Positions 50,786 to 60,972 are shown, numbered from the stretch's first letter. The stretch is 64,000 bases of DNA from Cardiobacterium sp. Marseille-Q4385 (GCF_916618745.1 NZ_OU745373.1:496001-560000), one strand, 5' to 3'. The notes: generated from the sequence alone by a model not told the origin. Program-made: numbers and translations.

Positions 50786-52090
50786 ATGAGCAATGAAATT
50801 CGCATCCCCGACATTGGCGATTTTGACGCCGTTGATGTCATCGAAGTATTGATCAAAGCCGGTGATACCGTCGAAGTCGGCCAATCCGTGCTGGTACTGG
50901 AATCCGACAAAGCCTCCATGGAAGTACCAACGGAAATCGCCGGTAAAGTGGACCGCGTTGCCATCAGAGTCGGCGATAAAGTCAAACAGGGCGATCTGGT
51001 CGCCACCGTTAGTGGCGGTGCCGCTGCTGCGCCAGCCGCAGCACCTGCGGCAGAAGCACCACAAGCAGCACCTGCTGCCCCGGTAGAAGCGCCCAAATCG
51101 GCGCCCGCTCCTGCGCCAGCCCCAGCGGCTGTTGCTGCTCCGGCCGCTGCCAATACCAAAATTGACGAAGCCGCCTTCGCCACCGCTCACGCCAGCCCCT
51201 CCATGCGTAAATTCGCCCGCGAAATGAACGTGGATCTCGGCAAAGTCCAAGGTACGGGACCGCGTGGCCGCATCCTCGAAAGCGACATCAAGGCTTACGT
51301 CAAAGGTCTTTTGGTTGATGGTGCCCCCGTTGCCGCCGCTGTCAGCGGAGGGAGCGGCATCCCGCCGGTACCTGCCGTGGATTTCTCGCAATTTGGCGAA
51401 ATCGAAGAACAGGCACTGTCGCGCATCAACGTGCTGACTGGTGCCGCGATGATCCGTTGCTGGCTGAACATCCCGCATGTCACCCAGCACGATTATGCCG
51501 ACATCACCGAACTGGAAGCCTTCCGCGTCTCGCTCAAAGCTGAAGCGGAAAAGCGCGGTGTGCGTGTCACCATGCTGGCCTTCCTGATGAAAGCCCTGGT
51601 CAGCGCACTGAAAGAACTGCCGCGTTTCAACTCCTCGTTGTCACCAGATGGCAAGACACTGATTCTGAAGAAGTATTACAACATCGGCATTGCCGTTGAC
51701 ACGCCGAATGGCTTGGTCGTGCCGGTCATCCGTGATGTGGATAAAAAAGGCATCTTCGAACTGTCCAGCGATCTCGCTGCCATCAGCAAAAAAGCGCGCG
51801 ATGGCAAGCTGACCCCGAAAGACATGTCCGGCGCATCCATGACCATCTCCAGCCTGGGTGGTATCGGTGGAACGTTCTTTACCCCGATCGTCAATTCACC
51901 CGAAGTTGCGATCCTCGGCGTCTCCCGCTCGGCCATGCAGCCGGTGTGGAACGGCAAAGATTTCACCCCGCGCTTGATGCTGCCCATGTCCCTGTCATAT
52001 GATCATCGTGTAATAGATGGAGCGTTGGGGGCGAGAATGACGACATTACTCGCACAAATCCTCGGCGATATGAAGCGAACCTTGCTATAA
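50786..52090 (+). CDS. aceF: dihydrolipoamide acetyltransferase E2, single lipoyl domain
   Basis: A 434-residue E2. It has one lipoyl domain (residues 1-80) with Lys42 in ESDKASMEVP as the lipoylation site. An Ala/Pro linker follows, then a peripheral-subunit-binding domain (HASPSMRKFAREMNVDLGKV). The catalytic domain ends in YDHRVIDGALGAR with His407. E. coli AceF has three lipoyl domains; this shorter form is common in other gammaproteobacteria and betaproteobacteria. It is immediately followed by the secretion operon with only 9 bp between. Confidence 0.96.
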   Translation: MSNEIRIPDIGDFDAVDVIEVLIKAGDTVEVGQSVLVLESDKASMEVPTEIAGKVDRVAIRVGDKVKQGDLVATVSGGAAAAPAAAPAAEAPQAAPAAPVEAPKSAPAPAPAPAAVAAPAAANTKIDEAAFATAHASPSMRKFAREMNVDLGKVQGTGPRGRILESDIKAYVKGLLVDGAPVAAAVSGGSGIPPVPAVDFSQFGEIEEQALSRINVLTGAAMIRCWLNIPHVTQHDYADITELEAFRVSLKAEAEKRGVRVTMLAFLMKALVSALKELPRFNSSLSPDGKTLILKKYYNIGIAVDTPNGLVVPVIRDVDKKGIFELSSDLAAISKKARDGKLTPKDMSGASMTISSLGGIGGTFFTPIVNSPEVAILGVSRSAMQPVWNGKDFTPRLMLPMSLSYDHRVIDGALGARMTTLLAQILGDMKRTLL

Positions 52091-52099
52091 CAGGATGAC

Positions 52100-53758
52100 A
52101 TGAAACGGCTTATCCGGATTGCTACCGTCACTGCTTTTGTGGCGGTAGCTTGTTCATTTTGGGCGAGCGGCAGAAACCTGCCGCAGATCCTGCGTGCGGC
52201 GGTGACCAAAGACCCACAAATCGTCGAAGCGCAGGCCAATCAGCGCGTGGCGCAAAGCACCCTGGAACAAACGGAAGCCGAACTGTGGCCCAAAGTACGG
52301 GCTGGCGTGAACCAGCCTGTACTTAATAGCGGCGGCAAATACAAATTCACCCCCGGCGTTGAAGCCGAATGGCGTCTTTACGATTTCGGTGCTACCCGAG
52401 CGGGTATTGAGCGTGATCGCGTCAAAACCCAATACTACAAACACAAAACCAGCGAGACCGCAGAAGAACTCGCCTTTCAAATCGCATCCGATTACCTCGA
52501 AGCCTTGCAGGCGCGTGAATCGCTGCGTGTCGCCAAAGAAAACCTGGCGCGGCACGAACATATCGTCAAGCAGCTGCGCATTATTCTTGAATATGACCCC
52601 GGTCGCCGCTCCGAATTTACCCAAGCCGAAGCACGGCAAATACAAGTACAAGAAACCATCATCAGTTATGAACGCTCCTTGGGGCTGGCACTACGCCGCC
52701 TGGCGCGCTATGTTGACCCGCCCGTGACCGAAGGCGAGCTGGCCGACCCATTTGCCGAAATGCCGATTACCGACATCCTCAATAAATACAAAGTCAGCGA
52801 AGAAGATGCGTTGGCGCACCCCAGCTACCGCGCGCAGGCACGTGAACTGGAAAGTATCCAGGCGGCATTGAAAGCGGCGGAACGCTCGCGTTATCCAGCG
52901 GTTGGTCTGAAAGGCGAAGCCAATACCAACGATTCCTCCGTGTATCTCACCATGTCGGTAGACGTCTTCAACAAGGCGACAACGCCGACTATCGAATTAC
53001 AACGCCATCAGGCACAAGCGGCGCAGGCCAAACTGGATCAAATCCACGACAGCTTGGTGCAACGCGCCGAAGTCGCCGCGCTGCAAATGCGTGAAGACCA
53101 ATCGCGTATCGAAATCAGCGAATCGCAGGCGCGCGCGCTGGAACAAGTCGTGGTGGACTACGAAGACCAATTCAAGATAGCTACCCGCACCCTGCTGGAT
53201 GTGGTGAACGCATACAGCGAACTGGCCAGCGTCAAACAATTGCGCGTGCAGGCACAATACGATCTGATGAAAGCCAAACTTGACTACCTCTCTGCCACCG
53301 GTAATTTGGCGCAATGGGCAAAAATTCCGGACGTCAGCAAAGCGGGAGATCCAGAGGCAGATCAAGAAAATGATAAAGACAAGAAAAAAGGCGGCAAAGA
53401 TAAAGCTGAACAGCCGCTAAAACTGACTTCGCTGGATGGTGAGGCTGATGATGCCGCCGCCCCTCTTGATCTCGAATCCTATAACGACGACGAAGACGAA
53501 GGTGAACCCTATACCGGTCCGGAACAAGTCTTTGTCCACGTCAGCGACTCCGGCGAGCTCATCATGGAAACCGGTAACCTCGACATCCGAACAAAAGCCA
53601 AACCGCAGCCGGCAACTAGAGCATCTGGCAAAGCCGTTGCCCAGAATGCCAAACCCGCGCCGAAGAAAAAGAGCAAAAGCACCACACTAGCAGCGGACAA
53701 TGGCAAAAAAGCCGACAAAAAAAGCAAGACCATGACTAACCCACGGCGACGCCGCTAA
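52100..53758 (+). CDS. TolC/LapE-family outer membrane channel with charged C-terminal extension
   Basis: A 552-residue protein. The N-terminus has a hydrophobic signal (RIATVTAFVAVACSFWASG). Two OEP repeats follow (LPQILRAAVTKDPQIVEAQANQRVAQSTLEQTEAE and later TRTLLDVVNAYSELASVKQ). Residues from about 420 on are an unusual acidic then Lys-rich tail (DKDKKKGGKDKAEQ, YNDDEDEGEPYTGPEQ, final basic NPRRRR) not found in classical TolC. It heads a type I secretion operon, 9 bp after aceF. Confidence 0.87.
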   Translation: MKRLIRIATVTAFVAVACSFWASGRNLPQILRAAVTKDPQIVEAQANQRVAQSTLEQTEAELWPKVRAGVNQPVLNSGGKYKFTPGVEAEWRLYDFGATRAGIERDRVKTQYYKHKTSETAEELAFQIASDYLEALQARESLRVAKENLARHEHIVKQLRIILEYDPGRRSEFTQAEARQIQVQETIISYERSLGLALRRLARYVDPPVTEGELADPFAEMPITDILNKYKVSEEDALAHPSYRAQARELESIQAALKAAERSRYPAVGLKGEANTNDSSVYLTMSVDVFNKATTPTIELQRHQAQAAQAKLDQIHDSLVQRAEVAALQMREDQSRIEISESQARALEQVVVDYEDQFKIATRTLLDVVNAYSELASVKQLRVQAQYDLMKAKLDYLSATGNLAQWAKIPDVSKAGDPEADQENDKDKKKGGKDKAEQPLKLTSLDGEADDAAAPLDLESYNDDEDEGEPYTGPEQVFVHVSDSGELIMETGNLDIRTKAKPQPATRASGKAVAQNAKPAPKKKSKSTTLAADNGKKADKKSKTMTNPRRRR

Positions 53759-53788
53759 CCACAAATAACCAAAAGGAAAAGGCATTCC

Positions 53789-55966
53789 ATGCAAGCCCTG
53801 CTCGAACATATCAGCCTGCTCACCCGCCTCATGGGAACCCCGTTGGCCAGCGTGACATTGGCGACCCTGACCCCGCGCGACCAAGTCGGCGATTTTGATT
53901 TCCGCGAACTGTCCGAAGTGTTGAAATACCAGGGCTTTGACAACTATCTGCAAGAGCGTCCGCTGCGCAAAATCCCCAACCTGGCTCTGCCTGCCGTCAT
54001 CATGCTACGCGACAACGAAGCCGCCGTGCTGAAAAAAATCGAGGGGGAAGAAGCGCTAGTGGAATTTGCCGGTATGGGCGAACGGCGCATTGCCCTTGCT
54101 GACCTGCAAAGCCAATACCTTGGCTACACCTGGTTCATCAAACCCAAAGCCGAAAAAGACGTGCGCTCCGAACTGCCCGAATACGAACTACCGAAAGGCT
54201 GGTTTTGGCGCGTCATCTGGCGTTTCCGCCGCTACTACTACCAAGTCATCGTTGCCACCTTCATCATTAACTTCCTGGCACTGGTCAGCTCGCTGTACGT
54301 CATGAACGTGTATGACCGCGTCATCCCGAACAAATCCATGGAAACCCTGTGGGTGCTGAGTATCGGCGTGACACTCGCCATCACCTTTGAATTTATCGCC
54401 AAACTCATCCGCGGCCACCTGACCGATATTGCCGGCAAAAAAGCCGACCTCATCATCTCTTCCGCGCTGTTCCGCCGCGTCATGCAGCTACGCATGGCGG
54501 ACAAACCCGCCTCCTCCGGTTCCTACGCCAACAACTTGCGCGATTTCGAATCCGTGCGCGACTTCATGACCAGCGCCAGCCTGCTTGCCTTCGTGGACAT
54601 GCCGTTCTTCCTGCTCTTCATCTCGGTGATGCACATGGTAGCCGGGCGACTTGCCATCGTACCGCTCACCATCATCCCGGTGGTCATCCTTGCCGGCGTA
54701 ATCGCGCAAGTGCCACTGTCGCGTTCCATCAACGAATCCATGCGCGAGTCCTCGCAGCGGCAGGGGCTCGCAGTTGAAGCCATAGAAGGCATCGAAACCC
54801 TGAAAGCCAACAACGCTTTCAGTTGGGCGCAGCGCCGCTGGGATGCCTACACTGCCAAAACCTCGGCATCAAGCATCAAAACCCGCGACATCAGCAACTT
54901 CGTCACCAGCTTCTCTGCCGCTGTGCAGCAACTTAATACCGTCATCCTCGTCGTTTACGGTACCTATCTCATCCATGCCGACAACCCGCACGACCGCATC
55001 ACCATGGGCGCCCTCATCGCCTGCGTTATCCTTTCCGGCCGTGCTCTCGGCCCCGTTGCCCAAATTGCCGGACTGGCCGTACGCTTCCAGCAGGCGCGTC
55101 TCGCCTTACAAGGCGTGAACAACATCACCAACCGCCCGATAGAGCGCCACGCTGACCGCCAATACATCACCCTCGACCACCCGCAAGGCAAAATCACCTT
55201 CGAAAACGTCAACTTCGCCTACGGCAAAGAAGGCAAGCGCGTACTCGATAATCTTACCGTCCACATCCGTCCCGGCGAAAAAGTCGCCATCCTCGGCCGC
55301 ATCGGTAGCGGCAAATCCACCCTGCTCAAACTCGCCTCCGGCCTGTACGAACCACAAAAAGGCCTAGTCGCGCTGGACGACGTGGACGAGCGGCAAATCG
55401 ATCCCTACTACCTGCGCAACACCATCGCCTTCCTGGCCCAATCGCCGCGCCTCTTCCTTGGCAGCCTGCGCGACAACCTTGACCTCGCCCGCGCCGACAG
55501 CTTTTACAGCGACGAAATCCTTTTGAATGCCCTGAAACGCTTCGGCCTCGAACGCCTCATCCAGTCGCATCCGCATGGCCTAGACATGCAGCTCGGCGAA
55601 AACGGTGCTGGCCTCTCCGGCGGACAACAACAAATCGTCAACCTTGCCCGCCTCACCTTGCGTAACCCGCGCGTCGTCCTGCTCGACGAACCGACCAGCG
55701 GCCTCGACCAGAATACCGAACAACAAGTCCTGCACGCGCTCGCCGACTGGGTACGCGACCGTACCATGATCGTCGTGACCCACCGCCCGCAAATCCTCAT
55801 GCTGGTGGATCGCATCATCGTCATGGAGCAAGGACAAATCGTGATGGATGGTCCGAAACAAGCCGTACTTGACCGCTTGAGCGGCAAACCGGCCAGCCCG
55901 CCGCCACCGGCACAAACAAGCAGCCAAACCATCATTGCCGGCCACGGCAAACAAGAAAACATCTGA
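53789..55966 (+). CDS. type I secretion system permease/ATPase, LapB-like
   Basis: A 725-residue ABC exporter. The N-terminal 130 residues are a C39-peptidase-like domain without the catalytic Cys, so it recognises but does not cleave substrate. Membrane helices follow (VATFIINFLALVSSLYVMNVYDRVIPN and others). The ATPase has Walker A GRIGSGKST, signature LSGGQQQ and VLLDEPTSGLD. This set resembles LapB/HlyB exporters of giant RTX adhesins and toxins. No substrate gene is in the window. Confidence 0.92.
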   Translation: MQALLEHISLLTRLMGTPLASVTLATLTPRDQVGDFDFRELSEVLKYQGFDNYLQERPLRKIPNLALPAVIMLRDNEAAVLKKIEGEEALVEFAGMGERRIALADLQSQYLGYTWFIKPKAEKDVRSELPEYELPKGWFWRVIWRFRRYYYQVIVATFIINFLALVSSLYVMNVYDRVIPNKSMETLWVLSIGVTLAITFEFIAKLIRGHLTDIAGKKADLIISSALFRRVMQLRMADKPASSGSYANNLRDFESVRDFMTSASLLAFVDMPFFLLFISVMHMVAGRLAIVPLTIIPVVILAGVIAQVPLSRSINESMRESSQRQGLAVEAIEGIETLKANNAFSWAQRRWDAYTAKTSASSIKTRDISNFVTSFSAAVQQLNTVILVVYGTYLIHADNPHDRITMGALIACVILSGRALGPVAQIAGLAVRFQQARLALQGVNNITNRPIERHADRQYITLDHPQGKITFENVNFAYGKEGKRVLDNLTVHIRPGEKVAILGRIGSGKSTLLKLASGLYEPQKGLVALDDVDERQIDPYYLRNTIAFLAQSPRLFLGSLRDNLDLARADSFYSDEILLNALKRFGLERLIQSHPHGLDMQLGENGAGLSGGQQQIVNLARLTLRNPRVVLLDEPTSGLDQNTEQQVLHALADWVRDRTMIVVTHRPQILMLVDRIIVMEQGQIVMDGPKQAVLDRLSGKPASPPPPAQTSSQTIIAGHGKQENI

Positions 55967-55973
55967 GGCGCAC

Positions 55974-57203
55974 ATGGCACTTAGAAAAAAACAAAAACTG
56001 TCGCAAAAAGACCTGAAACTCGTCAGCGATCTCAGCGCCGCCCTGCAAGAAGAAAAACATCGCGGCCTGTGGTGGAGCATCTTCTTTCTCGCCACCTTTC
56101 TCACCGCTTTTGTCGTCTGGGCCTACAACAACGAGCTCGAAGAAGTCACTCGCGGGCAGGGATCCATCATCCCCAGCAGCCGCCTGCAAGTCATCCAGAG
56201 CCTCGACCCCGGCATCCTCGCCGAACTGCACGTTAAAGAAGGCGACCAGGTCGAAGCGGGCGACGTCCTCGTCACCATCGACGATACCCGCAGCTCCGCC
56301 GTCCTGCGTGAAAGCGAAGCCAAAGTCGTCAATCTCGAAGCCATGCTGGCGCGCTACCGCAGCGAAGCCTACGACAAACCGCTCAAATTCCCCGACATTG
56401 TCTCCAAAGAACTGCGCGACCGCGAAACCAGCGCCTACAAAGCTCGACGCAAAGCGCTGGATGAAGCCGTCACCGGCCTGCAACAAAGCAAACGCATCCT
56501 TGACGAACAAATCCGCCGCACCGCCGCCATGGTCAAACGTGGCGTCTCCTCTGAAATCGAACTCCTGCGCATGCAGCGCGAATCTGCTGACCTCGCCCTG
56601 CAAATCAACGAGCGCCGCAACCAGTACAAAACCGAAGCCAACAACGAACTCGTCCGCACCGAAGCCGAACTCGCCCAGGCACGCGAAAACCTCGCCATGC
56701 ATGCTGACCCGGTCGAACGCTCAAAAATCCGCTCACCAGTGCGCGGCATCGTCAACAACATCAAAGTCACCACCGTCGGCGGCGTTATCAGTGCTGGGCA
56801 GGACATCATGGAAATCGTGCCGATGGACGACAACCTCCTGGTGCAAGCCTACATCCGCCCGCAGGACGTCGCCTTCGTCCGCCCCGGACTACCTGCCGTC
56901 GTCAAACTCTCCGCTTACGACTATGCCATCTATGGCGGCTTGGACGGCACCGTTACCCTCATCAGCCCAGATACCCTGAGCGACGAACGCCGCCGTAGCG
57001 AACTCAACCTCGATGCCAACCAGTCCTACTACCGTGTCCTCGTCGAAACCAAAAATAGCCACCTCACCGACAAAAACGGCAAAGAACTGCGCGTCATCCC
57101 CGGCATGGTCGCAACTGTGGACATCAAAACCGGTAAAAAAACCGTCTTCCAGTACCTCATCAAACCGATTACCCGGATGAAGCAGGCACTGCAAGAACGC
57201 TGA
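55974..57203 (+). CDS. type I secretion periplasmic adaptor, HlyD/LapC family
   Basis: A 409-residue membrane-fusion protein with one N-terminal membrane anchor (GLWWSIFFLATFLTAFVVWAY). A biotinyl/lipoyl-like part (GDQVEAGDVLVTIDDT), a long coiled coil, and the HlyD signature region KIRSPVRGIVNNIKVTTVGGVI follow. The C-terminus ELRVIPGMVATVDIKTGKKTVFQYLIKP is diagnostic. The ATG at 55974 lies 7 bp after the ABC gene stop. Confidence 0.93.
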   Translation: MALRKKQKLSQKDLKLVSDLSAALQEEKHRGLWWSIFFLATFLTAFVVWAYNNELEEVTRGQGSIIPSSRLQVIQSLDPGILAELHVKEGDQVEAGDVLVTIDDTRSSAVLRESEAKVVNLEAMLARYRSEAYDKPLKFPDIVSKELRDRETSAYKARRKALDEAVTGLQQSKRILDEQIRRTAAMVKRGVSSEIELLRMQRESADLALQINERRNQYKTEANNELVRTEAELAQARENLAMHADPVERSKIRSPVRGIVNNIKVTTVGGVISAGQDIMEIVPMDDNLLVQAYIRPQDVAFVRPGLPAVVKLSAYDYAIYGGLDGTVTLISPDTLSDERRRSELNLDANQSYYRVLVETKNSHLTDKNGKELRVIPGMVATVDIKTGKKTVFQYLIKPITRMKQALQER

Positions 57204-57213
57204 TACGACAAGA

Positions 57214-57235
57214 GCCGCCCGCTTGGGCGGCTTTA
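57214..57235 (+). terminator. hairpin terminator after the secretion operon
   Basis: Perfect 8-bp stem AGCCGCCC/GGGCGGCT, loop GCTT, followed by a short TTA tail; the T tract is poor, so termination may be partial. Confidence 0.6.
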
Positions 57236-57285
57236 TCATCGCGACACCCGCGCAGAAAACCCCCACCGGGCGGCAGAAAAATCCC

Positions 57286-59283
57286 ATGAAGCGGCGTCTT
57301 TCCCTCTCCTTTCTCATCCTTATCTGCACTGCCGCCGCCGCCATCACCATCGAACTCGACATTGGCAGCGGCAAAATCGGCGGCGTGCCGGTGAACAACC
57401 TGCACCTGCGCGCCGAAAGCGCAGACGGCAGCGACTGGCGCATCAGCGGCGACCTGCCCGCAACCCGCCTTGCCGGCAGCCCGCTGAAAAACACCCGTCT
57501 CGACGCCCGCCTGCGCCGTGCGCACGACACCCTCACCCTTGAAACCCTCCACCTGCGCGGCACACTTGGCCGCACCGCGCTACACCTGCATAGCGACCGC
57601 CTCATCCTCGCGAACATCTTGCGCGGTGAACTGCACCTCCCGCCGCATAGCCGCCTCACCCTGGAAGCGGGCAAACACCGCCTGCACACCACACTTGCCT
57701 ATGCGGATAACACCGCCGCTATTGACGCCGAACTGCCGCTTGCCCTGCTCGAACCCCTGCTCAAAGCGCAGCAACTCGGCGGCGAAATACGCCCCAAGCT
57801 CACAATCCGCCGCGACCACACGGGTTACCACGCAAACGGCAACATCACCCTGCACGACGTCCGCTACAACAGTGCCGACAGCCTGCAAGCGGCAGAACAC
57901 CTGCGCGGCAGCATCCAGCTCGACCTGCATGGCAGCGGCGATCGCTGGCAGGGCGATATCGCCCTCACCCTGAGCGCGGGCGAAATCCTCCTTACCCCCT
58001 ACTACTACCGGCACGAAGGCGCGCCGCTTACCGTCCGCGCCCACATCGATTACCGCCCCGACCGACTGCAAATCCGCAACCTCAACCTCGATGACGCCCA
58101 CGCCAGCGCCCGTGCCGACCTTGAGTGGAACCGACGCACAAACCGCCTCACCGCTCTCACCCTGCACCAACTCACGGGCGACGCCGATCACCTCTACCGC
58201 CGCTACCTCAAGCCCTACCTCGGCGACGGTCTCTTTGGCGACGCCACGCTCAAAGGCAGCCTCTACCTGCGCGGGACTTACCGCGACGGCCACCTGACCG
58301 ACCTCGCCGCCGTCTTCCACCACATCCACATCGAAGACCAACAAGACCGTTACCAACTGCGCGACCTCGACGGACAGACTGGCAATAACGGCACGCCCTC
58401 GCGCCTCACCCTCGCCGGCGGCCGCTGGCGCAAACTGCCTATTGGCGCCATCCGTGCCGACTACCGCTGGGACGCACGCGGCATCACCCTCGCAAAACCC
58501 CTGCACATCCCCATCCTCGATGGCGGCATCACCGTGCACCGCCTCGAACCGCAGCGGGAAGCCTACAAAATCAGCGCCCGCATCGAGCCCATCAGCCTCA
58601 GCCAACTCGGTGCAGCGCTTGACACCATCCGCTTCCCCGGCACCCTCGGTGGCACCCTGCCGGATATCCGTCTCAACCGCGACGGCCTGCAACTACAACA
58701 GCCGGTTAACCTCCATACCTTCGGCGGCACCATCCATATCGACCACCTGCACATCAGCCGCTTCTTCAGCGACGCCCCCTATGCCGGCTTTGCCCTGCGC
58801 CTGCGCGACCTTGACCTGCAACCGCTGACCCAGGCTTTCGGCATCGGTGAAATCGAAGGGCGCATCGAAGGCGAGGCAACAGACGTCATCCTCACCAACT
58901 GGAAACCGCAGCACTTCCGCGCCGCGCTGCACACGGCGCATCACAACCCGGGGCGCCGCCGCATCAGCCACGAAGCCGTGGCCTACCTGGCCCGCGCCGG
59001 CGGCGGCAACGTCATGCTCAACCAGTTTATCCGCGTTCTGAACCGCTTCCCCTACGACCGCCTCGGCTTCACCGCCCATCTTGAAAACGGCGTGCTGACC
59101 CTGGATGGCATCGCCCCTGCAAAAGACGGCAGCGACGGCTACTTCCTTGTGAAAGGACGCGGCATGCCACACCTCGACATCATCGGCCACACCCGCGAAA
59201 TCGATTGGCAGGAACTGCTCAACCGCCTGAAAAGCGCGGGCGAGAGCGAAGGCGCGCAAGTGGAAAGCAAGCTGGGGCGATGA
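57286..59283 (+). CDS. YdbH/AsmA-like envelope protein
   Basis: A 665-residue protein with an N-terminal signal anchor (RRLSLSFLILICTAAAAITIEL). A long repetitive beta-rich region follows, and the C-terminal part (DLDLQPLTQAFGIGEIEGRIEGEATDV and later LTLDGIAPAKDGSDGYFLVKGRG) resembles YdbH/AsmA-superfamily proteins that bridge inner and outer membranes for phospholipid transport. It is shorter than E. coli YdbH (about 879). It is on its own after the secretion operon. Confidence 0.72.
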   Translation: MKRRLSLSFLILICTAAAAITIELDIGSGKIGGVPVNNLHLRAESADGSDWRISGDLPATRLAGSPLKNTRLDARLRRAHDTLTLETLHLRGTLGRTALHLHSDRLILANILRGELHLPPHSRLTLEAGKHRLHTTLAYADNTAAIDAELPLALLEPLLKAQQLGGEIRPKLTIRRDHTGYHANGNITLHDVRYNSADSLQAAEHLRGSIQLDLHGSGDRWQGDIALTLSAGEILLTPYYYRHEGAPLTVRAHIDYRPDRLQIRNLNLDDAHASARADLEWNRRTNRLTALTLHQLTGDADHLYRRYLKPYLGDGLFGDATLKGSLYLRGTYRDGHLTDLAAVFHHIHIEDQQDRYQLRDLDGQTGNNGTPSRLTLAGGRWRKLPIGAIRADYRWDARGITLAKPLHIPILDGGITVHRLEPQREAYKISARIEPISLSQLGAALDTIRFPGTLGGTLPDIRLNRDGLQLQQPVNLHTFGGTIHIDHLHISRFFSDAPYAGFALRLRDLDLQPLTQAFGIGEIEGRIEGEATDVILTNWKPQHFRAALHTAHHNPGRRRISHEAVAYLARAGGGNVMLNQFIRVLNRFPYDRLGFTAHLENGVLTLDGIAPAKDGSDGYFLVKGRGMPHLDIIGHTREIDWQELLNRLKSAGESEGAQVESKLGR

Positions 59284-59307
59284 CCTGAATCACCCGCCCA
59301 CAAATTC

Positions 59308-59490
59308 AGGTTTTATCCCGCTTGGCAGCGATTCGGAAACTCAGCATTTATCCCGCTTGACGGCAGTTCAGGAGCCCAGCATTTATCCCGCTTGGCGGCA
59401 ATTCAGAAACCCAGCATTTATCCCGCTTGGCAGCCACCCCAGAACCCAGTGACCATCCCGCTTGGCGGCAGTTCGGGAACCCAGCATTTA
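59308..59490. repeat. tandem array of about 35-bp repeats
   Basis: Five full units and one truncated unit, starting near 59312, 59348, 59382, 59418, 59452 and 59486, each with TTTATCCCGCTTGGC followed by a GGCAGTTCAGGAACCCAGCA-like tail. All parts of the unit are repeated, with scattered changes. The last unit is cut by the IS630-like element. The same unit in the other orientation makes up much of 30180-31200. Confidence 0.85.
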
Positions 59491-60366
59491 TAGCTAAGAT
59501 GTTTATTTTTTCATACAGGAGAATGATTATGGCCTACTCTCCCGACTTTCGTAAAAAAGTCCTGGAAACATTAAGTCGTGGATTATCGGTTCGAACTACT
59601 GCTGCACTATTTGGGATCCATTTCACGACCATTCAAAATTGGAAGAAACATCCTGAAAAAGCTAAAACACCACAAAAACGACCACCGAAAAAGATCCGCA
59701 CAGAAGAACTCCTGGCTGATATTGAGATGTATCCAACAGATTATCTAAGCGAACGTGCCAAACGATTCAAATGCACACCCGCTGCTATCAGAAAGGCTAT
59801 GCTACGCAATAAATTTAGTAAAAAAAGACGATACTGAAACACCCCAAGGCTTGTCCGATTAAACGGAATTGGTTCCAACGTTTTCAGACCTGCTTCCGTA
59901 AGCGCAATCTACCTTTGGTATATATTGACGAGAGTGGCTTCCGCAAAGACTGGATCAGGCGATATGGTTATTCACTTAGAGGACAGCGTTGTTACGCTGA
60001 GCATGATTGGCATGGTAAAAATCAAGTTAATGCTATAGGTGCGGTATATGAGAACAAGCTATTTGCTGTTGCTTGTTCGAGCATAGCATTAATACTGATA
60101 TTTTTAAGGCGTGGGTGGAGCAAACCTTGTTACCTGAACTGCCAAAGAACAGTGTAGTTGTGATGGATAATGCAGCTTTTCATAAAAGCAGCGAGATAGC
60201 TGATTTATTAAAGAAGAATGGGCATAGGATATTATGGCTTCCACCTTATAGCCCTAACTTAAACCCAATCGAGCATAAATGGGCATGGATTAAATCTATT
60301 CGCAATAAACTTCGATTAAATAATATTGACCTATTATTTAACATCTGTATGAATAATTAAGTACAT
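59491..60366 (+). mobile_element. IS630-family element, degenerate
   Basis: The ends contain a shared inverted sequence TTCATACAG (near 59512 and, inverted, near 60346). The left end follows a TTTA of a truncated 35-bp repeat; IS630 elements target TA. It carries an IS630 transposase gene. The right side abuts a different, truncated transposase on the other strand. Boundaries are approximate. Confidence 0.75.
59529..60360 (+). pseudogene. IS630-family transposase with frameshifts
   Basis: The first frame (59529-59837) is an N-terminal helix-turn-helix part, MAYSPDFRKKVLETLSRGLS. A run of seven A at 59820-59826 allows a -1 shift into a frame reading KKTILKHPKACPIKRNWF and VYIDESGFRKDW, a normal programmed event for this group. 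A second break near 60078 (TGT-TCGAG where TGT-TTCGAG is expected) looks like a single T deletion; the remainder, VVVMDNAAFHKS and LPPYSPNLNPIEHKW, contains the last catalytic acids. The second break probably inactivates it. Confidence 0.82.
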
Positions 60367-60897
60367 TAGCCATATCCAGGAACGAACCCAGCAAGCCGCT
60401 TTTGCCATCGCAGATAATGCTTTGTATCACAACGCCTCTTTCTTGCAGCGCTGCGACCTCTTGTCGGTAGTGCTCAATCGTCTCATTCTTGACTTCGAGC
60501 ACCGACAGCGCTCGCTTGCTGATCGCGTCATACAGCACCATGACACCCCATTTTCGACCGAAATAGGTGGTGTCCATGATGAGGTTAACAGGTGCTTGTG
60601 GCAGCGTGCATTCGGCCTGTGTAGCGGCTTTGGCGAGGTGGCGACGGATGGTTTTGATGCTGCATCCGTACTGCGCGGCAAGCTGTGCGGCGCTTTGCTT
60701 GCCTTCGCTGTAGCACTGCCAAAGGGTGTTGGGATTAAGGCGTGGGCCCCCTATGAATTGGCGCTTACAGGAGCCGCAATGGTATTGCTGTTTCCCGTTA
60801 TCACGATGCCCGTTTTTCTTGACCTGTTTGGAGCCGCAGAAAAAGCATTTTTTGTGTTCAAAGGTTTTGACCTCGCGTAAAGCCTTGCAGCGTAAGG
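60367..60897 (-). pseudogene. truncated Zn-ribbon transposase (IS256/IS1249-like)
   Basis: On the minus strand the frame reads TFEHKKCFFCGSKQVKKNGH (zinc ribbon), YHCGSCKRQF, a helix-turn-helix part (SAAQLAAQYGCSIKTIRRHL) and IMDTTYFGRKWGVMVLYDA, the start of the catalytic domain. It has no start codon because a TAG lies just upstream, and it ends at the IS630-like element. Only the N-terminal half remains. The zinc-ribbon variant of IS256 (IS1249 group) is the best match I can give. Confidence 0.72.
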
Positions 60898-60972
60898 GCT
60901 ACAGCGATTTTTAGCATGAAATTTGTCCATTACGCCCTAAAATAACCGCGTCTGAACAACCCGTTACCCCCT

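Noticed and set aside
59308..59490. Regularly spaced TTTATCCCGCTTGGC repeats resembling a CRISPR array
   Set aside because: The stretches between the conserved 15-mers are themselves repeated with minor changes, the period is only about 35 bp, and there are no cas genes. It is a tandem repeat of the same unit found in reverse at 30180-31200.
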